Positions 24,031 through 35,756 of a stretch of 64,000 nucleotides of DNA are shown here, piece after piece. The notes under the pieces were generated by a model. It did no database searches. It had not been told where the DNA came from and saw only the letters and a program-made list of their open reading frames with translations. The stretch is from Bryum argenteum (lineage: Eukaryota > Streptophyta > Bryopsida > Bryales > Bryaceae): assembly GCA_037043015.1 (NCBI GenBank), contig CM073331.1, forward strand, positions 4,547,501-4,611,500. Direction: 5' to 3'. A program made the translations under genes and the position numbers. Each line of letters opens with the position of its first letter. Position 1 is the first letter of the stretch.

Positions 24031-24239
24031 TGTTGAGAAGCATAAGGAAGGGAGAATACAGAAAATAAGCAGGAAGGAATTAGAATGAGTATGGAGCTCT
24101 ACTTTACTATATATATGTATTGTATAAATATAACCAGTTAACACGAGTTATCTAAAGTAAAGTATTAGATATGCTATCACGATAAGTACTTGGATAGTAG
24201 ATACTAGTAGTTCTAGAGAGAATGAATAATATCTCAACA
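24031..24239 (-). repeat. Right LTR of the short LTR element
   Basis: 209 bp, TGTTGAGAAGC...ATATCTCAACA, aligned end to end with the left LTR. On the minus strand this is the 5' LTR. Confidence 0.75.
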
Positions 24240-24244
24240 AATAC

Positions 24245-25336
24245 CTAACAACCTAAAAGTGTATTTAAATGGTTGTTAAGGGGGAGAAAAATTAATACAT
24301 ATTGACATTGAGATAGATAAATATTAAGTGATATCTTAAAGAACATCAAGCTTAAAGCTAGGTGATATGCATCTGTTTCTTAGTATTTGGTTAGTAAGTG
24401 ATGTCAATGGCAATTATATCTTAAGCAAGCCTTTTAACTACTCAACATGCACCTTAACATCATGCATGCACCTTAACATCATGCATGTCATCTTTCATAA
24501 TACGACGAATTCCCAAATATCATCAATATGGATCTTAATACGGACATGAAATATTGAAAGAATGAGCTTAATATGCAAAATTTTAGAGTTTGTTCATAGT
24601 TATATTGAAAAACCCTTTACTACTTTATACTTCACGCTTGTTTGGTAAAAACAAAAATAAAGTACATGACATGGATAAACTATAGTAAATTTCATAAAAA
24701 ACTATTTTAGTTCAACACAATTGGCCTGCAATGGTAAAATATGCCATATGTTTGAAAACCCAAAAACGAAAGTTGTTTGCACGATGGTATACGCCATGAA
24801 TTCACACTTGAGTTTCTGGGTCAATTTGTGACTCCAATCAAGTAAATTGTTTGATACCGAGTCTCAATGACATAGTTATGGCTCTTTAAGGATTTCGCTC
24901 TTAATTCAAAATGTTGTTTTTCAAATTTAGGAACATTTAGGGGTAATAGTAATTGTGACGTCCATGCACGTTGAACATGAACTACGACCTTTAATACATT
25001 GCATCTAGTCTTTACGACTCACACGATGTCTAAAATTTATCCTCTCCCTCTTTTATTACATTTATATCAATTTTTTTGGTTTGTACGTAGTTTTCTTCTT
25101 GACCGGAAATGTTTGATCGGTTCCAATGAAGCTCAAATACAACACTTTATGACCCTTTGATTACTCTATTAAGTCCTTTGATCACTACATTATTGAACAA
25201 TTTTATTAGTTCCACTAGTATGCTCATTATTGACAATTTGGAAATTTCAAAATTCAATTGCCGCTAGCATTTCTCCAACAAATATAATAAGAACCTGCTA
25301 TTTACAATTTGTTAACCTTCATTGGTCGCATTTTCT
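24245..25336. other. AT-rich intergenic stretch
   Basis: No supported gene. A short exact tandem repeat (CACCTTAACATCATGCATG, two copies) lies at about 24448-24487. Confidence 0.4.
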
Positions 25337-25434
25337 TTAACCCCTAGAGATCCACGGGCATAAAATTAACTTCTTGCTATCGTACATGGCTTAGAAGAAT
25401 GGGATTGGAGCAATGTTTTTGCCTAAGAGTCTTA

Positions 25435-25746
25435 GGGCGACTTTACACTGAGGCCAGGGCCGGCTGGAGGCCGGGCCGGATTCGACAATTAGGGCTTGGG
25501 CCCAAGTTGGGGAGTTCGGGACTTGGTAAACCTTATCCCAATTGCATTACTTGGGCCCCAACATTTTGGCGCCAAAACACTACCACGTGGGATGCCACAT
25601 AGGATAAAGTGAAGTTTTGGTCGAGCCCTACTCGGGTCCTAGTATAAAGCCCTTGGACCCGATTAGAAAGAATCGAGCCCACGTATTGGTTGAAATTTGA
25701 AGACTTCAGGCCGGCCCTCAATTCGGCCCCAAGTATAAAGTGGCCC
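25435..25746. mobile_element. GC-rich MITE, 312 bp
   Basis: Flanked by TA (25433-25434, 25747-25748). The ends GGGCGACTTTACACTGAGGC and the complement of GGGCCACTTTATACTTGGGG form imperfect inverted repeats that continue into AGGGCCGGC. It is markedly GC-rich compared with its surroundings. Superfamily uncertain; a TA target would suit Tc1/mariner. Confidence 0.65.
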
Positions 25747-26290
25747 TAAATGGGTGCTCTCTATACTGTTACATGCACATTGTAAAGTAACCTCTATAAA
25801 GCCATATTCCAATTTTAATACTTTCATCCAAATATACGAGGTTTCAAGTCGAAAACATGTTTAAATTTAGTCTTTTTTTGAAATATATCTGCTAAAAAAT
25901 TACTACCTAAGTTCCAAACCACTCAAAGTCAAAATGTTTACCAATACTACAAGGGGATTCCCAAAAAAAAATTTTAAAATCTTCCTAAATTTTCTAGGTT
26001 CTAGCTTCAAAATTCGAGATTTTGGAATATTTCCAAAAAAAACTTCTTGAAATTCAAAAACTAGTTAAGACACCTACTTGTTCGGTTTTTTGAATCAAAA
26101 TATATTCAAAGTGATGCATATCTTCTTGTATTGTTGTATGTAGACCCTCCTTTAGAAAATAATTTGCACACAAAAGTAAAACGAGTCTCTAAAGTTTTGA
26201 ATGAGAATATCTAACTTCATTATCTACATGGAAGATATGACAAAGTCGTTTAAAATAACACTCAACAAGTTTCCCTTTGCACCATGGAGA

Positions 26291-26652
26291 TAGATAGATA
26301 GATAGAAACTCCGATCCCTTTTTAAGGGGCCGGCGTGAATGAAGTGTCCGTTCGTAATGCTAATATCCCGATGGCCACCGGACAAGGGGAAATTGGAACA
26401 ATACTACTTCCCCCTCTCGAGGGTGGACACTATAACTACGCTAGTTTCTAGCCTAGTTAGAAGTGCCTTGAAGATACTTGACATAGTATCCCCTCAAAAG
26501 ACTTTGAGGTACCCATACAACAAGGTCCAAGAACCCCCACAATAGTTGGATGGACTATAGTGGTGAGCACCACGCCGGCATGGGGAATGGAACCCACGAC
26601 CTCCTCATTGGGGGCGTAAGCCCTAACCACCAAGCCAAGGCTTGTGGTGCCT
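26291..26652 (-). mobile_element. tRNA-derived SINE, 362 bp
   Basis: Read on the minus strand, its head has a pol III A box (TGGCTTGGTGGTTAG, 26637-26622) and B box (GGTCGTGGGTTCCATTCC, about 26601-26584) at tRNA-like spacing, and its 3' end is a (CTAT)n tail (26291-26306). It is flanked by an exact 11-bp target duplication, CACCATGGAGA, at 26280-26290 and 26653-26663. The host sequence without the insert is seen in the related family D copy at 12455-12466 (TTGCACCATGGAGAC). There is no open frame of note. The family is not one I can name. Confidence 0.85.
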
Positions 26653-27167
26653 CACCATGGAGACAATGTGTCAATGCCCAAAACAACTCTCCACACCAAC
26701 TTTACAAATGGTGTATATCCAATGGTATAGAAAAATTATTTGATAATACTCAGCTTTTGGTATCAAAAGTTCAAAATACATAACGGTTTTGGCATGCCAA
26801 ACTACATGATTCTGAATGAGATGTTATGAAATCGTATATTGCTGTGGTAACTTCCATCTAACTAGACCAATAATTTAAATATTTTAATTATCAAAACTGA
26901 CCCTAATTTCACAAAGTTCGCATTAGTAACGTCCCATTAACATTAAGGTGAAACCACCTAAAAGCGGACACCTACCTAGGGCACTCAAGATTCTCTCTTT
27001 TGTAAAGATCTGAACTCCCTTGCATGTACCTCATGTAAACATAATTAGGGTGCCTCCTTTAGGCTACTGCTTCTAAAAATTGTATTTAATTATGTGTGTT
27101 TTTTTAGAAAGCACAAAAATAGGGAAAGTGAGTGTTCCTATTCCTCATCCCTGAAAAGTAGTAACCC

Positions 27168-27259
27168 ACTCATTTCTCTTTCCGGGTATACCGGTATAAA
27201 TTCCCTCAATTTTACTCATTTCTCTTTCCGGGTATACCGGTATAAATTCCCTCAATTTT
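27168..27259. repeat. Exact 46-bp tandem duplication with an internal palindrome
   Basis: Two identical copies (27168-27213 and 27214-27259). Each holds the palindrome TATACCGGTATA. Confidence 0.9.
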
Positions 27260-27429
27260 TCTTAAGTGCTCGACAATAGGTGGTTTGACCGTAATACCCA
27301 TTTACTTCTGATTTAGATCACTTTTGACCCTATGTTTGCGTAACACATAGCCTCTCTTCATGTCCCTATGTTTGCACAAGTTACAGTACCTCTTACTCTT
27401 CTCTCTCTGCCTCGATGATAATCTTTCCA

Positions 27430-28360
27430 CTTTCGGGTCGAATGGGAAATGATTCTTTCGCCCGCCACCCTCCAACATTCATATGTCCGCTCTTCATTGT
27501 TTGAGATTCTCTCAACATCTGCTCATCTCTTTCCCCGCATTACTGCAAGAACTTGCATTCATACAAAGAAACTCCTCCCATGCCCGTTTAGGGCTTCTCC
27601 GAAATACATGAATTGGAACCAACTTCAAAAAAAAAACATCTGCAGTGGTTAATTCCATCTCCAACCATCTGACTGCAGTGACATGCACTCGGCACACAGA
27701 ACACCACTTTCGGAACCCTAAACCGCTTGAAACACAAGACCGTCGTTCACGATGCCGAAACAGAGCACCAAACGAAGTTGACTACCACTGCAAAGCATCA
27801 ATGCAACCTACTTTTACTCCAGACGATTCGCCGATTCGAAGAAGCTAGTCGAATACCGGAGAGAAGATAACACAATGTTCAGATCCAATTCTTCCAGCAA
27901 TGAAACCCTAAGAAGGTTCGAAATCGAAGCAAGAGGGGCAGCAGGGAGATAAATCGTCAGAGAACTTTCACTCTCATCCACGGCATTCGCCGTGTAAGAA
28001 GGTGTCCTAAGATATTTGCGTTTGCATATCATCACGCGATCATCTCCCTCGAAACAAGAATAGGGCAAGGATTCAGAGAGAACGCAGCATGTTTGTACAT
28101 CATGGAGATCAGTCCAAGTGTTGGAAAAATGTTGTCCTCATCATTATCCGTCGCGGAATTCGATCTACTAGAAGCGAAGCTCACATCTCAATAACAAGAA
28201 GGACATCTGGCTGACTACAGCAAGAAATTGCGGGAGCAGCAATCACAAGTGATGGTGGTGAGAGTGGTCCAAGGGACGAGGATATATGAGAAATCGGAGC
28301 CTTGTCGATGTTGTAGGTCGATGGCCGTTAGATCTAGGGTTAAGGGGATCGGACGGTGAG
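27430..28360 (+). pseudogene. Possible decayed coding sequence, family not recognised
   Basis: This stretch is less AT-rich than its surroundings. On the plus strand two blocks look protein-like: TLRRFEIEARGAAG near 27900, and AEFDLLEAKLTSQ then EGHLADYSKKLREQQSQV at about 28153-28254, the latter with coiled-coil character. Stops separate the blocks and no splice model joins them. I do not recognise the family. It could be chance. Confidence 0.25.
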
Positions 28361-30450
28361 GGTTTACCGTCCTTGGTACTGAGGCTTGGCTTGAGAAAAG
28401 TAAAGGAAATGAAGGGTGCTTAGTTATGAAGTAAAGAGGAATCGAGGGCTTTTCTTAATTGATCATGGAATTTGAGCCACAATTGAACAACACTTGAATC
28501 TAAAATTTAGGGTTTGATTACATCATCTCATTTGGAGTTTTATCTTCAAAAGAAACGTTTCATAAATAAACAATCCTCTACTTTGAAGTAAGCTTTGTTT
28601 ATTCATGAAGGTTTTTTTCCTTGAAAAATGACATGAAATACTTCTTCACAATAATTCTACATCAAGAAGGATTATAATTAGAATGATTGCAAAAGAAGTG
28701 AAGTTTATGAAACGGGGCTGAGATTTTGAACAATGTTTAGAGACAAATAATACACTTATTTTGGGATGAAAAAAGTATTGATTCAAAAGAGATAAGCATT
28801 CCATAAACGTTTTCAAGTTGTTGATGTGAGTGGCCCTTAGTAGAATATACTTTTTGCTACATTTTTATGCTAAACTTTTGATTTTATTTGCGTGTATATA
28901 TCTATGGGTTGTTATATCTCAAATACCCTTAGTTTGCAAATTCATCATTAGTTGATAGTAACGTTATGTACGAGGAATGCAATTAATGTATACAACACTA
29001 ATAAGGTTTTTCCCGTCACGACAAAGTAGTTGTTTATTTGGTGCTCTTCAAAAACTACCCCCAGTCTTTGTTCCCTCAAGCCTTAGCGTTCTTTAGGATT
29101 AGTTTTATAGTTTTTCCTTTGTCCCATGTTATCGTTTCCGAGCTCAATGTGCCCTTGTTTCCAGTTCCGTGTTCTATATCACCTCATTTCTCATTCTCCG
29201 TCCTCTCACCCCTCATTCCTCGTCGGACATCCTTTGTTTACTTGTTGCCCATCCCTCAAATCTGCTTCCCATTCTCGTCTCATGTTTCTTTGTTCTCCCA
29301 TTCACACGTTAACTCCTCCGAGTCTCATGCTCCTCATTCTTTGTCCCCTTGTTTTCTTTTTATATTATTTAAATCTAAACAGCTCTAAATAACAATTAAA
29401 TACTAGTTACTTTATATATCAAAACTCTTCATGTTGTGTATACATGACCAAATGATGATGATTATAACCAAATATGGACTTCTCGCCTTTAGTGTCAATG
29501 AGCTCTTAAACTTCTCTAATCATCTACAACCGGTACACCCACACGGCTTTGTCACGCTCATACAAATGATTTTTACTATTTATGAGCTGGTACATTGAAA
29601 TTTAATACCTCACGATTTGTTGACCCAAATTGCGATCTGATTGTTACCCACACCTCTACGTAAAATTTACTTCTAATAACACCTCATGCATCCCGATCCG
29701 ACCGACAATGCCCCAATCATATTGTCACAAGCAAATCAAAACAAAATAAATCAAAACAAAAGAAACAAACTACCTCTCTTGAATAATGAATATTAAACAC
29801 TTAACTCTTTCAACACATAGTTTTGACCTTTATTAAATTCGTAAAATAACAACATGACCACTATTAAAAATCTTTCCATATAGTTGTATAAATGTAGTTG
29901 TTGGTTGCATTTAAATTAAAATTAGTGCATAATATATTTGCAATTGTAATTATCACGACAATTTATTCTACCTAAACAAAGGTATACGATATACAATGAA
30001 AAGGCAACAAAAGTGATTGAAGTACAAGGCATAATCTCATCATTTGGATTCCAATCTCATGACCTTCTACATGCCTTTTTATTGTCAAAGATTTGCCTTT
30101 GTAGTTCAATTTTAGTATGTAAAAAATCAAGCATTGTTTTAGGTTTCATAGGTCCTATGAGGATGGAAATTGTATAGACATGTATCCAACTCACCTAAAA
30201 ACAAGAATACAAGGAACTTCATTCCAATTCACTTGTAAAAGTGGAATTTTTTGGCTCAAGAAACACTTCAATCCCGATTCGCAAGTGAAAAAAACCTTTA
30301 CTTCTAAGTTTGAAAATTAACATTTCACACATGGTGAGGAGTGTGAGTTCAATTTTTGGTGTACATGTACACACACAAGTTAGGCACTCAAACCTACGGA
30401 TACAAACCTCAAAATATGACACAAAGTGAAAATCTGCACCTTGTAGCAAA
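28361..30450. other. AT-rich intergenic stretch
   Basis: No supported gene. A pyrimidine-rich stretch at 29040-29370 gives a 116-residue open frame of biased composition that I do not accept as a gene. Positions 29579-29770 carry a relative of the degenerate repeats at 13316-14170. Confidence 0.4.
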
Positions 30451-30500
30451 AGGAGGCCGTTATCGAGGTTATTTTGGGCAGTTTTTAAGGTTTATTTTTT

Positions 30501-30540
30501 CGGGCAGTTTTGAGGTCCTTCGGGCAGTTTTGAGGTCCTT
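30501..30540. repeat. 20-bp tandem repeat, two exact copies
   Basis: CGGGCAGTTTTGAGGTCCTT occurs twice in a row, with a third partial copy (GGGCAGTTTTTAAGG) just upstream. Confidence 0.85.
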
Positions 30541-31274
30541 CGGCATAAGAGTTAAGATATGAGGTATGGTAAGGTGTCCTATAATGGCGCAATTTTCAGC
30601 ACAGAAAATCTAGAGGAATGTTGCCAGTGCAAGCAATTTTTGTGCATGTGGAAAATTAGTAGAAAACTAGAGCAAGTGGAATCATCATTTTTCGACTCTT
30701 CTACAGTAAGTAATGAATTTCTAAAGATGGAAATATAGGTGTTCCTAAAATGGTGCCCTAAAGTGACGCCCTATAATCTTTGCAGTGTGTACATGATACT
30801 GTTGTATGGAGAAGCTATTATGTACGTGGCAGTGAAGATTACTAGGGCTCCATTTTCGGCACTGCGCCATTTTGGGCTGCTCAACCATAGTTGCTTGATT
30901 CATGACATGCCCAATCCACTTGCACCTCTAAGAAAACTGACTGCGTTCAAAATTTATCTATTTAATATTTTTTTAATCAGTCAATGAATCATTGATTGAG
31001 GAACTGACAATACATCAAGCGTTCAAATTTCAACGTAGGTACATTGCTCTGTGATTTTCAAACTCGCGGCCCAGGTCCTTCGCAGGAATCCAAGGTGACA
31101 CCTCTCCGCACCCTCCGTCATCATCTTATGATCACGAAGACAAATCGGTCTAGATGAATGAATTCCTGGATGGCTCGCACTGTAGACGATGAAGATGCCA
31201 TTCCCATTCTCCGACTACAGTTCCTAGAAACCCGCTTTCACGTCTTCTCCACTTCTTCCGAGGGCTCACACGTT

Positions 31275-32395
31275 TTGTATCCGCGTTGTGGTCGAGGGCA
31301 CAACAGGAAGCCGATCAACCCCATCGCCACACTCATCGTGTTTCATTGTCAAATTCGTTCTGCAGGCTTTTGTTCCTTGTGCAGCGCTGTACCGATCACG
31401 TCCGCGTGGGCGTCGGCAGAGAAAGAGATTTGCTGGTGGCCGATCTATATCAAGCAGTTTTTGGGTGCCGGTGGGACTCCGTTGCAAAAGGCTAGATTCA
31501 GGAGGGGATCATATTCGGCCACAGTCAACTTGGTGTTGTTGAGCAGGGTCGATCAATTTCACTTTCACTTTGTGTTAGTGGCAGAACTGTCTTTCGAGCA
31601 AGAAAAGGTACTGAGATGAGCTACCCCTCGCTCTTCATTTTCTGTGTTGATTTGCAACTATTGGCTTGATAATTGAACATGTCTCGTACTGAGAAACCCG
31701 ACGTGCACACTTCTTAGGGTTGGTTGGATGTCCCAGCTGTCCGTGATCTTGCCCCTTGCGGAAGAGTACGTCTCTGACACTTGTGGTTCTGAGTACTATT
31801 GAAAAGTTGGTAGGTGAACAATTAGAGATGAATCCGAAGAGTGGCATCTTGAGCGAGTCTTATCTGTTATTTATTTGTATCCGCGTTGTGGTGTTGGGTA
31901 CATCAGGAAGCAGATCTACCCCATCTTCGGCTTGTTTAATTTTACGAGTTCTTTTGCAAGCTGTCGTTCCTCTTGCACTGCTGTAGGGATCACGTCCGCT
32001 AGAGTGTCGGTAGAGAAAAGCTTCGCTGGTCCCCGATCTATTCAAGCAAATTTGAGGTGCCGGGGGAGTTTTGTTGCAAAACTCTCGTAACATGATGGGA
32101 TCATATTTCGGATCTGTCTTTGATGAAATAAAAGGAACTAATGAGATGGCGCTACCCCCACCCTCTTTATTTTCCATGTTGATTTGTACACGTTTGACCT
32201 CATGAATGCACATGTCCTGGAATGAAAGGCATGCTCAGAGTTTCTGGAGGAAGTTGTAATCCTCAATTTTTGTGCTCTTGCCCCTTGCGGAAAAGCATGT
32301 CCCCCTGACACTCACGGATTTACAGGTCTTTGAAAAGTTGGCAGGTCAAGACTTGAGATGGAGTCGGAGAGGTGCAATTTGAGTGAGTCACTTTT
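31275..32395 (+). repeat. Tandem duplication of about 560-590 bp upstream of the kinase
   Basis: Two diverged direct copies, about 31275-31866 and 31867-32395. Shared landmarks in order: CCGCGTTGTGGT, ATCACGTCCGC, GGGATCATAT, CTTGCCCCTTGCGGAA, TTGAAAAGTTGG, and a start-like block reading MNPKSGILSES in the first copy and MESERCNLSES in the second. The second copy runs into the kinase gene, so the duplication covers its leader and first codons. Confidence 0.8.
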
Positions 32396-33612
32396 CTTTG
32401 AGGCGAGGAAGGCAACATCTGCCTCATCGTCATCTTCGTACTATTCTTCACGTCTTGATGAAGCTCAAGAGCGAAAGGGGCATGAGTGACAACGATGCTG
32501 AGATCGAAGCTTCGAAGACTCATTGGACAGAGGTAGAGTCAAATCGGTATTACACTCCTGCATCGAGTGCAAGGGAGGAGGCGTCCACTTTGGAGACAGG
32601 TGGAGGAAGTTGTGGAGTGGAAATGACGGAGGAGGAGTGGGCGGAGTTGTATAAGGAAAACGTTGAAGAGATGCGGCGGTTACAGATGGAGAATGAGGAG
32701 AGCGAATTCTTTGAAATTGGTGGGAAGGTGACAGGGAAGATGATTGCAAAGGGAGGGCAAGCTACGATCTATGAAGAGAAGGTGGATATCGAAGATGTTT
32801 GGATTCCCATGGTTTGCAAGGTTTTTAAAGCGGGGTATTCTGTGCGCGATTTACGGAAGCAGTGGCCCATTGATCTGCTCCATCGTACTTCCTTGAGAAA
32901 GAATGATGTACGGACGGTTATTTTTAGGGGACAGCTTTTGGATGATGGAAGATTTGCGTTTCAGATGTTTAGAAATTGGGGTGATGTTCGAAAGATGTTG
33001 GATGTGAGAATGGAACACAATGGCAATCGGTACCCACCCTTTATGATGGAGGATGGCTCTTATCAAGAAGATATCATCTCCCACTTGTGGTATTCCATTG
33101 CAATGATGATGAAAAGATTACATGATGAGAGCACCTTGCATAGAGACCTAAAAGCCTCCAATGTGCTCCTAGAATCCCACAAATTCATTATGAGTTACAA
33201 GGAGGAAGATCGACTCAACCCATTCGAGATGGATAAGAACTTTATATGTTATGTTGCGGATTATGAGTGTTCAATTGGAGTTGTGGGTACGGGGTTTTGG
33301 AGAGCACCGGAGATCATGGAGGCTTTAAAGATTAGGACATCGGATGGTGTTTCCAATGCATTCACTCCAAAAGCAGATGTTTACAGTTATGCAATGACGT
33401 GTTATGAGATCTTGACATGATATGTACCTTTTGAACATCCGGAAGATGAAGGAACAAATATTGACCATGTTATTAAAGGAAAGAGGCCAACCCTCCCACA
33501 AAATCTGAAACCATGGGTGACGGATTTGTTTCATAGATGTTGGCATTCGGACCCTTTAATGAGACCCTCATTTAGTGAGGTATCCAAAATTTTGATTAAT
33601 TGCTTGAAGTGA
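32358..33612 (+). pseudogene. TKL-like protein kinase, copy 1 of a tandem set, interrupted
   Basis: The most complete of three related kinases. Visible motifs: glycine loop IAKGGQATIYE, ATP-binding Lys in MVCKVFKAG, catalytic loop HRDLKASNVLL, metal site ADYECS where most kinases have DFG, activation-segment end GTGFWRAPEIM, and a C-lobe end CWHSDPLMRPSF. The style HRDLKASN suits plant TKL/RAF-like kinases. The frame from 32383 is open to a TGA at 33418-33420, where copy 3 has GGA (ILTGYVPF); after it, sense sequence continues to 33612. A natural-looking N terminus starts at ATG 32358 (MESERCNLSES...SSSSYYSS) but needs a frame change near 32480; the ATG at 32482 avoids this. The stop removes about 60 residues, so this is either a recent pseudogene or a truncated protein. 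Confidence 0.75.
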
Positions 33613-35150
33613 TCCACTTTTTGGATCAATAGCTTTTAGGCAATGATTCATTGTCTCGTTTGCTAGAGGAAGCGCAATCCTTAGTTTTTACATATCATTA
33701 GTTCAAGACATGTTGCCATTTATGTTTTGTGAGTAGGATAGAATGACTTTGTACATACATGCACCCTTGGGATGTATCGAAACTTCTTAATACTATATTG
33801 ATTACTTTGACTTTTCTCTTTAAGTAGCATCTTACCTATGTCTATGTTTTTTGAAATTTTTGCTTACTCATCGGAAATTTCTTGCAAAGTGATTGTACTT
33901 TATGTTACCTACTAACAAGTTGATGACTATAGAAGCAATTATGGATAACTTCCTTTTAGTCTGAAAATAAAATAGATTGAGCTATTACAAAAACATTCAG
34001 AAAGTGAGGTACAATGAGTAAAAAAAACCTAATATCTTTTGACACCTCTTTTAACATTGTTTGGATACATGTATCTCATATGTAGAGATAATGTTGTTCA
34101 AATGAATAACCTATTGAATAAGCTACATACACAATATTTAGTGAATAGTTGATGCTCAAATTTCCTCACATGAGACTTGGATGCGCATGTAATATACATG
34201 TTTCACATTCATTTCTATATTTGAATAAAATTGGTGAGAAACACTTCATGTCAATTGGATAATTTAGGTGATAGACATGTTTATTCAAAGTTGCACATGT
34301 TACTAATAAACTTACATAAGAGTATGATAAGTGTGAACTTGTTGTTGGATATAAATCAAATTCACAATATCAAAAGTTTCATATATAAAAGAATTTAAAA
34401 GGGCATAGTGAAAAGATTTTTTTAGGGATAATTAAAGTTCTCAATTCTAGTATGGCTTAGCTTAACCCTTAGAGCCCAATCAACCATGATATGGTCAATC
34501 CCAAACTTTGAGGAGCTGCAGCACACGTAAGAAAGATTTTTATTTGGAATTTTCTTTTTTTCTTCCGAAAGTTAAGTGAGTTGAGAACCACAGTTAATCT
34601 TCAAGAACCTTGTTTGGATTTATAGATTAATCACAATAACACTTCAAACACAAACGAGGCAAGGTTTTCTTGGTGTTGGAATATTTATTGTTTTGGGAAG
34701 CTAAAAGTGCTCTTTTAAGGTTGTTTGTAGTATTTCTCTATATTATTATATAATGTGTTATTATAGCCAATCATATCAATTTTCAATTACTACTAATAGA
34801 AAGTGCATTTCCTAGTTAGTTTTAGAGTTTTACTCTCTTATATTCATTGTAACATAAACACCTACTATTTGATGACATTCAATCAAATAGATCGGATTGA
34901 TGCATTATTATTTTCACGATGTCTTTTGAGCAAAACTTCATAAGAATCAGAGAATCTATATTTTAGAACACCTATAAGTTTTTTACCAAACCCCTTGGGC
35001 CTTTAGGGATTAAAAAGCTCAAGGGTAACGTGATAAGTGAAAAGTATGTAACTAAAGTGTTTGATCAACATACATTAGTTCTTTTATTTTTAATTTCTGA
35101 GTACATCGCCACCACTCAAAACTGATACCATGCTATTTTGAATCTTGCCT
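33613..35150 (+). repeat. 3' flank of kinase copy 1, duplicated unit
   Basis: Non-coding. Landmarks (GACTTTTCTCTTT, ATTAAAGTTCTCAATTCTAG, AAAAGTATGTAACT) recur in the same order after kinase copy 2 (43530-44460) and copy 3 (46938-48430), so the whole kinase-plus-flank segment was duplicated in tandem. Confidence 0.75.
34466..35009 (+). mobile_element. Non-coding TTAA-flanked element, family E, in kinase unit 1
   Basis: Bordered by TTAA at 34462-34465 and 35010-35013. Ends are CCCTTAGAGCCCAA and TTGGGCCTTTAGGGA, inverted with respect to each other. The same insertion is inherited in unit 2 (43775-44238) and is missing from unit 3 near 48195. Confidence 0.65.
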
Positions 35151-35238
35151 GAAATTTACATGGTGAGAGCACCTTGCACAAAGACCTAAAAGCCTCCAAT
35201 CTGCTGATAGAATCTGGCAAAGTCTTTGAGAGTCACTA

Positions 35239-35756
35239 TCTCCCCAAATCTCGTTAACGCCGTGGAGTGCGGGCCGCAAAGTGCACCTAAAAATGCGGAG
35301 GGGTATGGGAGGGGTCCAGCTGGAGGGTCTTTGGGGGTCTTGGGGGGGTCTTAAGGGGGGGTCTTAAGGGGGGGTCTTAAGGGGTCTTAAGGGGAAGGGG
35401 GGTTTGGGGGGTCTTAAGGGGGTCTTAAGGGGGGTTCTAAAGGGGGTCTTGGGGGGGTCTTAAGTGGGGGTCTTGGAGGGGTCATAAGGGTAGAGTCTTG
35501 GGGGATCTTGGGGGGTCTTCGGGCAGTGGGTCTTGGGGGTCTTGGGGAGGGATTTATCCCATATCATTTGCAGCTACTTCCTCCCCTGAAAATGTACAAA
35601 AGGGCTAGGACTCTCCTCAAAAAAAATAAAAAAATAATTACAAAGTAAAGCGCGTTCATGGGCCCATGTGGCACCCCTTTAAGGGAGTCCATGTGGCAAG
35701 AAATACCATTTGGTTAATTAATTAATGTTGTTGCATAGTGAATTTCACTATGCAGC
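35239..35756. mobile_element. G-rich insertion of about 520 bp in kinase copy 2
   Basis: The insertion separates two parts of the kinase frame. Its centre (35320-35560) is a satellite of GGGGTCTTAAGGG-like units with many runs of four to eight G. Its right part contains CCTCTCAAAAAAAAT and a 35-nt hairpin. TCAC occurs at both junctions and may be a target duplication. Its nature is unknown. Confidence 0.55.

Larger units (their letters stand above)
22405..24239 (-). mobile_element. Short, old LTR retrotransposon, copia-like
   Basis: Fossil element of 1.8 kb with two LTRs (22405-22610 and 24031-24239), each TG...CA, flanked by near-identical 5-bp sites (AATAT and AATAC). Next to the right LTR, on the minus strand, is GTTATCACTATCAGG, a plausible primer-binding site, so the element reads leftward. 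The 1.4-kb interior is far too short for a full gag-pol and shows only scraps of open frame and a 34-base T run (about 23250-23284). It is broken or non-autonomous. The LTRs differ at roughly one position in six by eye, so it is ancient. The copia assignment rests on LTR style and size and is tentative. Confidence 0.65.
25341..26790 (+). mobile_element. Non-coding TTAA-flanked element, family D, copy with two nested insertions
   Basis: It begins CCCCTAGAGATCCACGGG after TTAA (25337-25340). Family D sequence resumes after a GC-rich MITE at about 25749 (GGGTGCTCTCTATACTG) and continues to TTTGCACCATGGAGA, is interrupted by a SINE, then resumes with CAATGTGTCAATGCCC. The right end is eroded and placed only approximately. 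Confidence 0.55.

Noticed and set aside
29038-29388. 116-residue plus-strand open frame as a gene
   Set aside because: Biased Ser/Pro/Phe composition from pyrimidine-rich DNA, no domain, no splice or start context.
33418-33420. TGA read through or decoded as selenocysteine
   Set aside because: The intact-codon relative has glycine (GGA) here, further stops lie elsewhere in the copies, and no supporting RNA structure was seen; simple pseudogene decay explains it.
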